From Leptotrichia massiliensis (GTDB lineage Bacteria > Fusobacteriota > Fusobacteriia > Fusobacteriales > Leptotrichiaceae), in assembly GCF_900104625.1 (NCBI RefSeq), contig NZ_FNVZ01000005.1:620001-684000 (forward strand): 64,000 nucleotides of DNA. Direction: 5' to 3'. A program made the position numbers and the translations under genes. Below the pieces are notes generated by a model, which was not told the origin of the DNA, did no database searches, and worked only from the letters and a program-made list of their open reading frames with translations. Below are positions 18,976 through 26,369 of this stretch, piece after piece (position 1 is the first letter of the stretch; each line of letters opens with the position of its first letter).

Positions 18976-19209
18976 ATGAAAAAAGAAGAGGAAAGAAATA
19001 TTTATGCAGTATTCGATGACAAGACAATAAGAGTTTATCAGGCATATAACAATGAAATAGCAGACGAGGCTTTAAAATTAGGAAAGTTTGGAAGTAAATT
19101 CAGCCTTACAAGAATGACCTGGATAAAGCCATCATTCTTATGGATGATGTATCGTTTAAATTTTATTTATAGTTTAAATACTTGTTTTTGTTTGTTTTCA
19201 TTTTATTAA
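18976..19209 (+). pseudogene. DUF4291 gene, 5' part, split by the prophage
   Basis: MKKEEERNIYAVFDDKTIRV through FLWMMY is the N-terminal third of a DUF4291 protein (family of unknown function). After 19151 the frame runs into phage sequence and stops at 19209, giving a truncated product. The remaining codons, beginning RSDWASKQGQERILAIDLKR, are at 60986-61367 in the correct frame; joined, they give about 185 residues, near the usual family length. The ATG at 18976 is preferred to 18961. Confidence 0.85.
19138..19151 (+). repeat. attL core
   Basis: TTATGGATGATGTA here and TTATAGATGATGTA at 60972-60985 differ at one base. The uninterrupted GATGATGTA (19143-19151) is the point at which the DUF4291 coding sequence leaves and re-enters, so it is the likely crossover core. 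Confidence 0.75.
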
Positions 19210-19250
19210 AAAAAGTAAAAACTTTAAATTTTTAAACATTTTCATAAAAA

Positions 19251-19273
19251 AACAGTACCTTTTTAGTACTGTT
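19251..19273 (-). terminator. Integrase terminator, containing a 17-bp repeat
   Basis: AACAGTAC (19251-19258) pairs with GTACTGTT (19266-19273); on the minus strand it is followed by a T run, giving an intrinsic terminator overlapping the last codons of int. The internal AGTACCTTTTTAGTACT (19254-19270) recurs exactly at 60895-60911 near attR. Confidence 0.65.
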
Positions 19274-20324
19274 CATATAAGCTATTTAGTATGTCTCTTA
19301 TCAAATCATCATCTTCTTTTAGAACGTGTGAATATATATCTAAAGTGGTTGATACTCTTTCGTGTCCTAGTCTTCTTGAAAGCGATACTATATTAACACC
19401 TTTCGATAATAAAAAAGTTGCATGAGAATGTCTTAAATCGTGAACTCTAATTTTTTTCAAGTTGGCTTTCCGAGAGTATACCTTTATATCGTTTTGAAAT
19501 TTATGTTTTGTAAATCCCTCAAATAATCTAGTTTTTGGAGTAGGTTTATATAATACTTTGATATAATTTTGTATAATATCTATAACAAATTTAGGACAAT
19601 CAATAGTTCTTTTAGACTTAGGGGTTTTTGGAGTTGATATAACATCAGTTCTTTTTATTCTCTGAAAAGTTTTATTTATCCTTATTTTATGTTTTTCAAA
19701 ATCTATATCTGATATTGTTAATGCTAACATTTCGCCTACTCTCATACCCGTATAAAACAATATATTGAATCCAACTACAGCTTCTTTTTTATGCTTGATT
19801 GCTTCTATAAATTGCTTAAATTCCTCTAACGTCCATATATTCATTTCTCCAGCGTTCTTTTTTCCAATTCTTCCAGCTGCTGAACAAGGATTTTTGTTTA
19901 AATTGTAAAACTTAACTGCATAATTTAATATAGCAACAAGTTGTTCGTGAATAGCTCTTAGATATGTTTGAGCATGATTTCCTTTTATTAGTTCGTTTTG
20001 CCATTTTCTAACCAGTAAGGGCGTTATTTCTTTGATTTTATATTTTTGAAAAAATGACAATATCTTTTTATCAAAAATATATGTTTTGCTTTCTAATGTA
20101 CTTGGTTTTAATCTATTTTTTTGATCGTCCATATAAGATTTGTATAAATTTTCAAATGTTATTTCCGTATCAGATACAAAAGAATTTATGTAATTTCTTT
20201 CGTATTCCATTGCTTCCTGCTTTTTATTAAATCCCATTTTTTTAACTTTTTTAGAAGTTCCATTTTCTTTTACATAAAAAGAAACATACCATTTTTTGCT
20301 TTTTTCATCTTTATATGCTGGCAT
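19263..20324 (-). CDS. int: Tyrosine recombinase / phage integrase
   Basis: 353-residue integrase that recombines attP with attB. N-terminal AP2-like arm-binding domain (AYKDEKSKKWYVSFYVKENG), SAM-like core-binding domain in the middle, and a C-terminal catalytic domain with the first Arg in TGMRVGEMLAL, HDLRHSHATFLL for the His/Arg pair, and the nucleophile Tyr in STTLDIYSHVL. The ATG at 20324 gives the family's usual start MPAYKD; a GTG at 20333 adds three residues. It lies 111 bp from attL, as expected, and follows a small excisionase-like gene. Confidence 0.95.
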   Translation of the reverse strand: MPAYKDEKSKKWYVSFYVKENGTSKKVKKMGFNKKQEAMEYERNYINSFVSDTEITFENLYKSYMDDQKNRLKPSTLESKTYIFDKKILSFFQKYKIKEITPLLVRKWQNELIKGNHAQTYLRAIHEQLVAILNYAVKFYNLNKNPCSAAGRIGKKNAGEMNIWTLEEFKQFIEAIKHKKEAVVGFNILFYTGMRVGEMLALTISDIDFEKHKIRINKTFQRIKRTDVISTPKTPKSKRTIDCPKFVIDIIQNYIKVLYKPTPKTRLFEGFTKHKFQNDIKVYSRKANLKKIRVHDLRHSHATFLLSKGVNIVSLSRRLGHERVSTTLDIYSHVLKEDDDLIRDILNSLYEQY

Positions 20325-20332
20325 AAAAATCA

Positions 20333-20506
20333 CTATCCTATATTGTAACGTTCATTAAAGTATTTAATGTTTACTCTTCCTCGTTGTGTCAAAAATCCTT
20401 TTTCCCTTAACTCTTCGTTTAATTTCCTTATAATTTCATAAGCCTTACCCTCTTTGACGTTCATAATCCTCATAACATCATTGTATTCATAAAACCATTT
20501 TTTCAT
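20333..20506 (-). CDS. Small DNA-binding protein, excisionase-like
   Basis: 57-residue protein (MKKWFYEYNDVMRIMNVKEG, then AYEIIRKLNEELREKGFLTQ and GRVNIKYFNERY). It matches the short winged-helix proteins encoded beside integrases in phages and ICEs of Firmicutes, some of which act as excisionases. A GGAGG site precedes the ATG, which overlaps the stop of the upstream YopX gene by one base; its own stop overlaps the GTG ahead of int. Excisionase function is inferred from family and position. Confidence 0.7.
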   Translation of the reverse strand: MKKWFYEYNDVMRIMNVKEGKAYEIIRKLNEELREKGFLTQRGRVNIKYFNERYNIG

Positions 20507-20880
20507 TATTCCTCCATTTCCACCATATCAAAATAATTTGTTATAACGCAATTTTTCAAAACATGTTTAGCAGTTTCCTCAAAAGTTGGACTGCTAAAAC
20601 TTTCGTCTTTTATTTCTTCTCTATTAACGTAAATATATTTCATGTTTTCATCTCTAAAAAAAAGAATATCTCCCTCATAAATTTTCTTACCATTTTTATC
20701 TTTAAGTCCTGTATACTGCATTAATTCAACATCATCAAAGCTCACTCTTCTTAAAAGATACGCATTAATGATTTCACTCTTTTTTAAACATCGTATAGTT
20801 TTATCTGTAAAATCCATCGTTTTGACATTTTCCATTTTCTTATCTTCTTTGAGCCAGGCTCTAAATTTTATTTCTCTCAT
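20506..20880 (-). CDS. YopX family protein
   Basis: 124-residue YopX-family phage protein. The N-terminus MREIKFRAWLKEDKKM and the block MQYTGLKDKNGKKIYEGDIL are diagnostic. Function of the family is unknown; these genes are frequent in early regions of temperate phages. Part of the leftward early operon. Confidence 0.9.
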   Translation of the reverse strand: MREIKFRAWLKEDKKMENVKTMDFTDKTIRCLKKSEIINAYLLRRVSFDDVELMQYTGLKDKNGKKIYEGDILFFRDENMKYIYVNREEIKDESFSSPTFEETAKHVLKNCVITNYFDMVEMEE

Positions 20881-20900
20881 TTTAATCCTCCTATTTTGTC

Positions 20901-21209
20901 TTAATCAATATAAATTTTTATTATATCTCCAGTTCTTTTATATCCAAAACATAAATTCCCGTCATCGGCTATAAGAGCCAGTTCATCTGAACTTAATCCA
21001 GCCTTGTTTGACAAAATTTTAAATGACTTGTTAGCATAACCAAAGCCATTAAATTCAAATGCTATATCGTATTCTTCTATATTTTCAGAAGCGTATTTAT
21101 TAATTTTGTATTTTTCTGTCAAATCCTTGTAAATGCTTTTATTCATATCTCTTTTTTCGTACTGATTTTCAGTATATGCCCAGTTTGGATAAATCTTTTT
21201 TTCTATCAT
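20901..21209 (-). CDS. Hypothetical phage protein
   Basis: 102 residues, mixed alpha/beta (IFAFEFNGFGYANKS-type centre, FGYKRTGDIIKIYID end). No signal peptide, membrane segment or recognised motif. It lies in tight minus-strand order between the Gp157 and YopX genes and so belongs to the leftward early transcript. Confidence 0.55.
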   Translation of the reverse strand: MIEKKIYPNWAYTENQYEKRDMNKSIYKDLTEKYKINKYASENIEEYDIAFEFNGFGYANKSFKILSNKAGLSSDELALIADDGNLCFGYKRTGDIIKIYID

Positions 21210-21221
21210 ATTTATTCTCCC

Positions 21222-21821
21222 TTATTTTATTTTTAAACTATAATTTTCTTCTTTTTCAAAATCCCCAAATACTTCTTGAAAAGGCTTTTTATCAATGCTC
21301 ACTTCACTTATTTGTAATTTTTCTTTCAAGCTATTAGGAAGTTGTGAGTATTCCTCAAAACTAAGCTGGAATGGCTTAAATTTATATATTTGAAATTCAC
21401 TAGGTACTTCTTCTGGATTCGGTTTTATTTCACGATTACTTTTTCTTAAAAAAATTATTCTCCCACTTTCTGTCTGAACCCCATTTGATTGCCCTGATTC
21501 GATTCCACAGCTTCGCATTACGTCGACGACATTTTTTGAAAATCTTTCAAAACCTTTTATATAAAATTGTTTTAAGTTTTTCAGCCTTTCAATTTCCTTG
21601 TCAATTGCTCCAACAATCTTGTTTTCTCCTGTTCCTTGTCCTAGATAATTTATAAATTTATTATAAATTTGAACAATTGCCTCTCCTTCGTCCTCGATTT
21701 CCGTTACCAACATCTCCCTTGTATCTTTTAATGTCTGCTCGTCAATTTCGTCTTCTAAAAATGCTCTTTCAATATTTTTTCCTGCTGCACTCAGCGGATA
21801 TAAATTTAATTCTTTACTCAT
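21222..21821 (-). CDS. Gp157-like protein
   Basis: 199-residue member of the siphovirus Gp157 family, reported in association with host resistance/phage interaction but without a defined activity. Typical architecture: an N-terminal helical half with a long coiled-coil-like stretch (EIEDEGEAIVQIYNKFINYL, IERLKNLKQFYIKGFERFSK) and a C-terminal beta-rich part (SGRIIFLRKSNREIKP...VSIDKKPFQEVF). It precedes ssb in the recombination block. Confidence 0.8.
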   Translation of the reverse strand: MSKELNLYPLSAAGKNIERAFLEDEIDEQTLKDTREMLVTEIEDEGEAIVQIYNKFINYLGQGTGENKIVGAIDKEIERLKNLKQFYIKGFERFSKNVVDVMRSCGIESGQSNGVQTESGRIIFLRKSNREIKPNPEEVPSEFQIYKFKPFQLSFEEYSQLPNSLKEKLQISEVSIDKKPFQEVFGDFEKEENYSLKIK

Positions 21822-21883
21822 TTTATTTTCTCCTATCTCTATTTTTATAATTTATAATTTTTTATTTATTTTTGTAATTGCTA

Positions 21884-22249
21884 TCAAAAAGGAAACCCTT
21901 CATCTTCATCAGAATCATAATGATTTCTGCTATTATTTTGACTGTTACCACTGTTTTTGCTGTCAATAAATTCAAAAGTGTTTGCCAAAACTCTTATAAA
22001 TTTCCTCTTTTCTCCGTTCTGCTCATAACTGTTTACGCTTAAACGTCCTTGTATTAATATTCTGTTGCCTTTCCCAAAATATTCTGCTATATTCTCAGCC
22101 GTCTTTTCCCAGGCTATACAGTCGATAAATTCGGCTTCATCTTTTGTTTTCTGCACAGCTAATGTAAAAGTTGCGTATGCCTTTCCGTTTGACGTATATT
22201 TTAGTTCAGGATCTCGTGTTAATCTTCCCATTAATATTGCTACATTCAT
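21884..22249 (-). CDS. ssb: Single-stranded DNA-binding protein
   Basis: 121-residue phage SSB. OB fold begins NVAILMGRLTRDPELKYTSN and includes FIDCIAWEKTAENIAEYF and RILIQGRLSVNSYEQNGEKR; the tail is Asn/Ser-rich and ends in the acidic tip DEDEGFPF, which in SSBs recruits partner proteins. It lies three bases after the ERF gene, so the two act together in recombination or replication. Confidence 0.95.
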   Translation of the reverse strand: MNVAILMGRLTRDPELKYTSNGKAYATFTLAVQKTKDEAEFIDCIAWEKTAENIAEYFGKGNRILIQGRLSVNSYEQNGEKRKFIRVLANTFEFIDSKNSGNSQNNSRNHYDSDEDEGFPF

Positions 22250-22252
22250 AAT

Positions 22253-22846
22253 CTACGCTCCTTTCTTTTGCTTATTGTTTTTTATATAGTTACATAATTT
22301 TTCTAAATCTTTAATTGGAACTTTGCTTAAATTGTCTGTCGAATTAGCGAGTAAATATTTGTCTATTTCTTTTTCATTTCCTTTTAAATGTTCGTTTATA
22401 TATTTAACCGCTTTTTGGATTTTCTCCTCTTCTGTCAAATATTCTTTAGGTTTATTTTGTTGCTTATCTTTGTCAATTGTTGCGTTAATCATATCGTCTT
22501 CCACTATTTCTAAAGCGTTTAGATAACAGTAACGTTTTAAATAAGTGTGTGTACTTCCTATCATTTGTAATCCATTCTGTCCTTTTAAAACTATTTCAGC
22601 CTTTGGAGTTACAAAAGTGATTGTTTCGTCCGTTTTCTCTGTATTAATTACAGTTAATACACCTTCGTTTTCTAGCAAATCAAATTTTGAAAAAAGTTTT
22701 AAGTTTTCAAATATTTCATTCACTTTTGGCAAAAAGTCTTTTAGTTCAAAATATTTAAAGTCGGCAAATTTATTATGCCCTCCCATTTTTAATCCTAAAC
22801 TTTGTAATTCGACTCTAGCCTTTTGTAATTTTTCGTAAATATTCAT
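22253..22846 (-). CDS. ERF-family single-strand annealing protein
   Basis: 197-residue ERF superfamily recombinase, which anneals single strands for phage recombination or circularisation. Conserved parts are KMGGHNKFADFKYFELKDFL, GSTHTYLKRYCYLNALEIVE and the helical C-terminus. The ATG at 22846 is preferred because GGGAGGAAAAGGATA lies directly upstream; an ATG at 22870 would put the ribosome site inside the gene. Its start overlaps a 52-codon frame at 22815-22973. Confidence 0.88.
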   Translation of the reverse strand: MNIYEKLQKARVELQSLGLKMGGHNKFADFKYFELKDFLPKVNEIFENLKLFSKFDLLENEGVLTVINTEKTDETITFVTPKAEIVLKGQNGLQMIGSTHTYLKRYCYLNALEIVEDDMINATIDKDKQQNKPKEYLTEEEKIQKAVKYINEHLKGNEKEIDKYLLANSTDNLSKVPIKDLEKLCNYIKNNKQKKGA

Positions 22847-22973
22847 TATCCTTTTCCTCCCATTTATCATTGTCTTGTTTCAATTCTTTGTTGAGTTCCT
22901 GTAAATTCTTAGCAGCATTCTTAAAAAAGTTAAGGCTTGCGTTCTGTTGTTTTATATAGTCATCTGTAAACAT
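22815..22973 (-). CDS. Small coiled-coil phage protein
   Basis: 52 residues (MFTDDYIKQQNASLNFFKNA, then a Glu/Lys/Gln-rich helix). A GGAGGG site precedes the ATG, which overlaps the stop of the 22973-23152 gene as TAATG, and its 3' end overlaps the ERF start by 32 nt. This tight coupling supports expression. Function unknown. Confidence 0.5.
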   Translation of the reverse strand: MFTDDYIKQQNASLNFFKNAAKNLQELNKELKQDNDKWEEKDNEYLRKITKG

Positions 22974-23152
22974 TATTTTCCCTCCAGCAATAATTTTTCG
23001 ATTCTCTCAAATTCTCTATTACATTCATCCTGTGTATCAAAACGAAGAATAAAGACTTCTTGAGAATACGAAAATTTTATTTCAAATTCCCTTTTTCCTA
23101 TAGTATGAAAATTTGACAAATTAAGTAAAATATCTTTAATTTTTATCCACAT
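22973..23152 (-). CDS. Small phage protein
   Basis: 59 residues beginning MWIKIKDILLNLSNFHTIGK and ending with a charged helix. Preceded by AAAGGAG. Its stop shares bases with the next ATG, and its 5' end overlaps the membrane protein gene at 23143 by 10 nt. Unknown function. Confidence 0.5.
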   Translation of the reverse strand: MWIKIKDILLNLSNFHTIGKREFEIKFSYSQEVFILRFDTQDECNREFERIEKLLLEGK

Positions 23153-23367
23153 AGTTTTTCTCCTTTAAAAAAATTCTCCCCTTTTACAAGACCCTTAAAA
23201 TCTTTAAATCTACTAGGCAGATACCACAGCAGTATAGCCACCAAAAATGGAAATGCCACATTGCCTCCTGCTATCCAATGCCCTTTAACTCTAATTACTT
23301 CAATCTGCATTAGAGTGGTTGCTACAATTAGAATTATCGATTTTATTGCACTCTTTGTTGTTAGCAT
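23143..23367 (-). CDS. Small membrane protein
   Basis: 74 residues with two probable transmembrane helices (SAIKSIILIVATTLMQIEVI and GGNVAFPFLVAILLWYLP) and a basic C-terminus. GGAGG lies seven bases upstream of the ATG, inside the upstream 44-codon frame. Probably an early phage membrane protein; role unknown. Confidence 0.5.
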   Translation of the reverse strand: MLTTKSAIKSIILIVATTLMQIEVIRVKGHWIAGGNVAFPFLVAILLWYLPSRFKDFKGLVKGENFFKGEKLCG

Positions 23368-23434
23368 TTTCTTCCTCCAGTTCCTTAATTTCTTCTTGAT
23401 CCATTTCTTTTTCTAGTTGTTCTCTTATACTCAA
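23300..23434 (-). CDS. Possible 44-codon acidic peptide (TTG start)
   Basis: Reading from a TTG at 23434 behind AGGAGAG gives MSIREQLEKEMDQEEIKELE and onward to a stop at 23300, overlapping the membrane protein gene by 68 nt. It fills the otherwise empty space between the methylase and the next gene. Supported by ribosome site and spacing only. Confidence 0.35.
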   Translation of the reverse strand: MSIREQLEKEMDQEEIKELEEENANNKECNKIDNSNCSNHSNAD

Positions 23435-23447
23435 TTTAATCACTCTC

Positions 23448-24245
23448 CTAAAATAAATTTAATTGTTTTACTTCATCTTCCTTTAGCATTTCAGCGGTCA
23501 CTTTCTTGTAAAACTCTTTTTCCACTTCAAATCCATAACTATTTCTGTTTAGTTCTTTTGCCGCTCTTAATGTGCTTCCGCTTCCAGCGACTGGGTCAAT
23601 TACAGTGTCTCCAGGATCTGTAAATATTCTTATTAATGTTTTTAATAAGTTTACTGGCTTTTGTGTCGGATGCACTTTCGGATATTCCGATTTTGAATCA
23701 GGCTTCCATTCAAACCAGTTCTTGATCATTTTGCCATTGTTATTGAATTTTGGTAATTTATCTCTATAAAATACCAATGCGTATTCTGTCGCTCCAACTA
23801 TTTTCATATTAGCTTCTAACACTTGCGAGCTGCTATGTTTTATGAAAACTAGTGGATAATAATTATTAAATCCGTGCTTTTTAGCATATTTCACTAATGT
23901 TTCAATTTGCTGAAATGCACAAAATATTATCATTGCTGGAGCTTTGCCTTTTTCTTTCGGCTCCTTGATCAGCAGTTTTGAGCAGAAGTGCATATATTCA
24001 GCAAGGTTAAAATTCACATCAGTCTTGAAAAAACTTGAGTTTGCTTTCTTGCTCTCGCCTTTTTTATTATCTCCGTCAACATACCATTCTGGACTGCTTG
24101 CAAAAGCATTATTTCCCAAATTATATGGGATATCTGCAATTACAAGCTGTGCCTTTTTAGGTATGTGATACTTTTTGTAGTTCTGAAAGTTATCGTTGTA
24201 TAATTCGCATCTTATTTTTTTTACATATTTCTTTTTGTTGTTCAT
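23448..24245 (-). CDS. DNA methyltransferase (N6-adenine or N4-cytosine)
   Basis: 265-residue site-specific DNA methylase with catalytic motif IV as ADIPYNLG (a DPPY variant) near the N-terminus and the SAM-binding motif DPVAGSGSTLRAA near the C-terminus, i.e. the beta-type order. HPTQKP precedes motif I as usual. No restriction enzyme is nearby, so it is an orphan phage methylase, probably protecting phage DNA. It ends in QLNLF, which matches the consensus for binding the DNA polymerase sliding clamp. Confidence 0.88.
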   Translation of the reverse strand: MNNKKKYVKKIRCELYNDNFQNYKKYHIPKKAQLVIADIPYNLGNNAFASSPEWYVDGDNKKGESKKANSSFFKTDVNFNLAEYMHFCSKLLIKEPKEKGKAPAMIIFCAFQQIETLVKYAKKHGFNNYYPLVFIKHSSSQVLEANMKIVGATEYALVFYRDKLPKFNNNGKMIKNWFEWKPDSKSEYPKVHPTQKPVNLLKTLIRIFTDPGDTVIDPVAGSGSTLRAAKELNRNSYGFEVEKEFYKKVTAEMLKEDEVKQLNLF

Positions 24246-24612
24246 ATTCCTCCTATTCCCATACCTTAACCAGTAATGTTTGACCTGCTTTTAAATGCTT
24301 TTAGATAAGCTCTTTTGTTACTCGGAAATGCTTTTTGATACTGATTAAGAAATTGTATTAACTTAATTGTGCTATCTATCTGTAAAGAAATATATAAAAA
24401 TTAATATTGAGAAAGGAGTTTGGCTATTAAAGTCGCCAGTTTCTTTTCTGCATACCTCAAGCAGTGTACTGTGTGTACGGTATACAGAGGTTAATAGATA
24501 GCACGATTAAATTAACACTTTTTATTGTTTTTATTGAAAAATATACTCTTTAATGTTACACTTGTTTTAATTCTCTGATAGAGAAAATTTATTTATGAAA
24601 GGGGGTATAATT
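24246..24612. other. Structured divergent intergenic region
   Basis: About 365 nt between the methylase and DUF2513 genes. Its main feature is an imperfect 23-bp inverted repeat (24357-24379 and 24494-24516, 20 matches) enclosing a smaller hairpin CTGCATACC/GGTATACAG (24448-24456, 24479-24487). The minus strand also has a protein-like but startless frame ending near 24275. Function unknown; a structured RNA, operator array or replication origin are options. Confidence 0.5.
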
Positions 24613-25065
24613 ATGCAATTAAATCCTGATTTAATACGTGATATTCTTTTAAAAGCTGAATTAGGATCTTTTAAAATTTTAAAAAATGATGATGATGATG
24701 TAAACTTTTTTAAATTATTAAAAGATAAGAACACTCTTAAACAATTTGAAGAAGAAAAAGAAAAATATCAAAAACCTGAAGAATTTCTATCTTATTCAAA
24801 CAGAGAAATAGAATATCATACACTTTTTTTGAAAGAAGCAGAGTTAATAGTTATTGAAAAAAATTTTATAACTGTAACTCTTGAAATTTCAGACTTAACT
24901 GTTGCTGGTCATAATTTCGTTTCCAATATCAGAAATGATAAAAATTGGAATAAAATTAAAGAAATTTCTAATAACGTTGGCTCTACTTCTATTAATACTT
25001 TAATTGAAATATCTGAAAAATTAATTTCAAAACTTATAGATAAAGAAATTAGTCTATGTCAATAA
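24613..25065 (+). CDS. DUF2513 domain protein
   Basis: 150-residue DUF2513 protein: MQLNPDLIRDILLKAE at the start, the central YHTLFLKEAELI, and the typical DLTVAGHNFVSNIRNDKNWN followed by NNVGSTSINTLIEISEKLI. The fold looks like a winged helix with a C-terminal helix pair; function unknown. The ATG at 24613 follows AAGGGGG. It is the only plus-strand gene in the leftward early region, so it may be expressed in the lysogen. Confidence 0.8.
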   Translation: MQLNPDLIRDILLKAELGSFKILKNDDDDVNFFKLLKDKNTLKQFEEEKEKYQKPEEFLSYSNREIEYHTLFLKEAELIVIEKNFITVTLEISDLTVAGHNFVSNIRNDKNWNKIKEISNNVGSTSINTLIEISEKLISKLIDKEISLCQ

Positions 25066-25240
25066 TTTCTATTTCAGAATTTTCAAAAATTAATTCAACA
25101 ATTTCTTTTGTTTCTTCTTTAGTTTCACCATAGGAGTAATAAATCTTTATATTTTTTACTCCTTCCAAAATTTCTCCGTTTAGTTTTGGAACTAAAGCTC
25201 CAGATTTTTTTCTTCTTTCAATTGTTATTTTATTTTTCAT
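25049..25240 (-). CDS. Small hypothetical phage protein
   Basis: 63 residues starting MKNKITIERRKKSGALVPKL and ending acidic. GGGAGAG precedes the ATG. Its 3' end overlaps the convergent DUF2513 gene by 17 nt. No recognised family. Confidence 0.45.
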   Translation of the reverse strand: MKNKITIERRKKSGALVPKLNGEILEGVKNIKIYYSYGETKEETKEIVELIFENSEIEIIDID

Positions 25241-25330
25241 AAAAAATCTCTCCCATCTATATTTTTATTGTCCTAAGATTAATATCTTATCCAAACCCAC
25301 AACAGCAATTGTTATAGGCTTGGTAAAACA

Positions 25331-25648
25331 TCAATTCAACGTTCCAGTAAAGTTTGCCTCAAGCTCTGAAATTTGTTTCGCTATTTCGTGAGCTTGCAAT
25401 ATTGTCAACCCCTCAATAACATCATCTGTTATCGGAGTATCAAAGCAAATATCATACTCTTCCTCTGTACCAACTAGCACCGCTACCTGATACAAAGTAG
25501 AGTTATTAACATCAGGAACGATTGAAACACCGTAACCGTTGCTGTAAAATTCGATATGTTGTTTCGATTTATCAAGAGTATTTTGTATTCTTCTTAACAA
25601 ATCTTTGTCGTTCATCATTTCCATAATTTCATCTGTTACTGTTTTCAT
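25331..25648 (-). CDS. Hypothetical phage protein
   Basis: 105 residues, acidic, alpha/beta (KQHIEFYSNGYGVSIVPDVN and VAVLVGTEEEYDICFDTPIT). The ATG at 25648 is chosen because AAGGAG ends eight bases upstream; the ATG at 25657 abuts the ribosome site. First part of the leftward early operon. Unknown function. Confidence 0.5.
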   Translation of the reverse strand: MKTVTDEIMEMMNDKDLLRRIQNTLDKSKQHIEFYSNGYGVSIVPDVNNSTLYQVAVLVGTEEEYDICFDTPITDDVIEGLTILQAHEIAKQISELEANFTGTLN

Positions 25649-25667
25649 TCCAATCATCTCCTTAATG

Positions 25668-25775
25668 TTATTTTTTGAATAATTTTTTGATTTTGTTCTT
25701 TAATTTCTTAGCTTCTCTTTCTTTTTTCACTTTCTCGTTGTTGTTGTTTACTAATGTTACTGATTCAAAATTCAT
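25668..25775 (-). CDS. Very small basic protein
   Basis: 35 residues, MNFESVTLVNNNNEKVKKER followed by an almost all-Lys/Glu helix. GGAGG precedes the ATG and it fits exactly between its two neighbours. Likely real by context; function unknown. Confidence 0.45.
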   Translation of the reverse strand: MNFESVTLVNNNNEKVKKEREAKKLKNKIKKLFKK

Positions 25776-25786
25776 TGTTATTCCTC

Positions 25787-26197
25787 CTAAATTAATTTAT
25801 TTTTATACAAAATAGCCACCATTTCATCACGTATCATATCGCATTCCTTGTCAAGTTCTTCCTCTTGCTCATCTGTATAATTGGGATTTTTCTTTTCCCA
25901 GTCTTCCCAAGCCTTTGCGTCCTCGATATAGTTAAGAACGATGCTTTCAAATGTTTCAAAATCATAGTTTTCTGACTCGTATCTATGAATCAGATAGTTG
26001 TGAAAATCTTCTAACGAAATATATCGCAATTGATTTTCATATTTTGCTTTAAATTCCTTGAATTCGTTTTCAAGAAATTCACACGATTCTTTATATTCGG
26101 CTATTGCTTGGTCTTCTTGTTCGCATTTTCTAGCCCAAGCCAAATCTCTTGCTCTTTCTGCTCCTTCTGCATATTTTAATCCTTCGCTAAAACTCAT
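25787..26197 (-). CDS. Hypothetical acidic phage protein
   Basis: 136-residue highly charged, mostly helical protein (KCEQEDQAIAEYKESCEFLE, FESIVLNYIEDAKAWEDWEK). First gene of the leftward early operon, behind the PL promoter and operator 1. The ATG at 26197 is placed nine bases after AAGGAG; a TTG at 26206 is the alternative. Unrecognised family. Confidence 0.5.
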   Translation of the reverse strand: MSFSEGLKYAEGAERARDLAWARKCEQEDQAIAEYKESCEFLENEFKEFKAKYENQLRYISLEDFHNYLIHRYESENYDFETFESIVLNYIEDAKAWEDWEKKNPNYTDEQEEELDKECDMIRDEMVAILYKNKLI

Positions 26198-26229
26198 TTT
26201 ATTCAACTCCTTATTAAGTGGTTTTGTTT

Positions 26230-26249
26230 GTTAAACTTTTTGGTTTAAA
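26230..26249. promoter_or_regulatory. Operator O1
   Basis: GTTAAAC-N6-GTTTAAA, one mismatch from the perfect 7-6-7 palindrome. It lies just downstream of the predicted PL start. Confidence 0.65.
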
Positions 26250-26278
26250 ATATATTTAAAAAAATTTTTTACAACAAT

Positions 26279-26307
26279 ATTATAAACTATTTAGTTTAAA
26301 ATGTCAA
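26279..26307 (-). promoter_or_regulatory. PL: leftward early promoter with operator O2
   Basis: On the minus strand TTGACA (26307-26302), a 17-bp spacer and TATAAT (26284-26279): both hexamers perfect. Operator O2 (TATAAAC-N6-GTTTAAA, 26281-26300) fills the spacer and part of the -10, so repressor binding would directly exclude RNA polymerase. Confidence 0.85.
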
Positions 26308-26315
26308 CCTTTTTT

Positions 26316-26344
26316 TTGATTTTTTTTCAAAAGTAGTGTATAAT
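26316..26344 (+). promoter_or_regulatory. Repressor promoter (PRM-like)
   Basis: TTGATT (26316-26321), 17-bp spacer, perfect TATAAT (26339-26344), about 25 nt before the repressor ATG. O2 lies directly upstream, so bound repressor could activate as well as avoid this promoter. Confidence 0.7.
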
Positions 26345-26369
26345 TATATAAAAAAAGGTGTGGAGCAAT

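Noticed and set aside
24270..24390. Minus-strand frame reading QIDSTIKLIQFLNQYQKAFP ... SNITG before the methylase
   Set aside because: Protein-like, but it is preceded in frame by a stop with no usable start codon; may be a remnant. Not listed as a gene.
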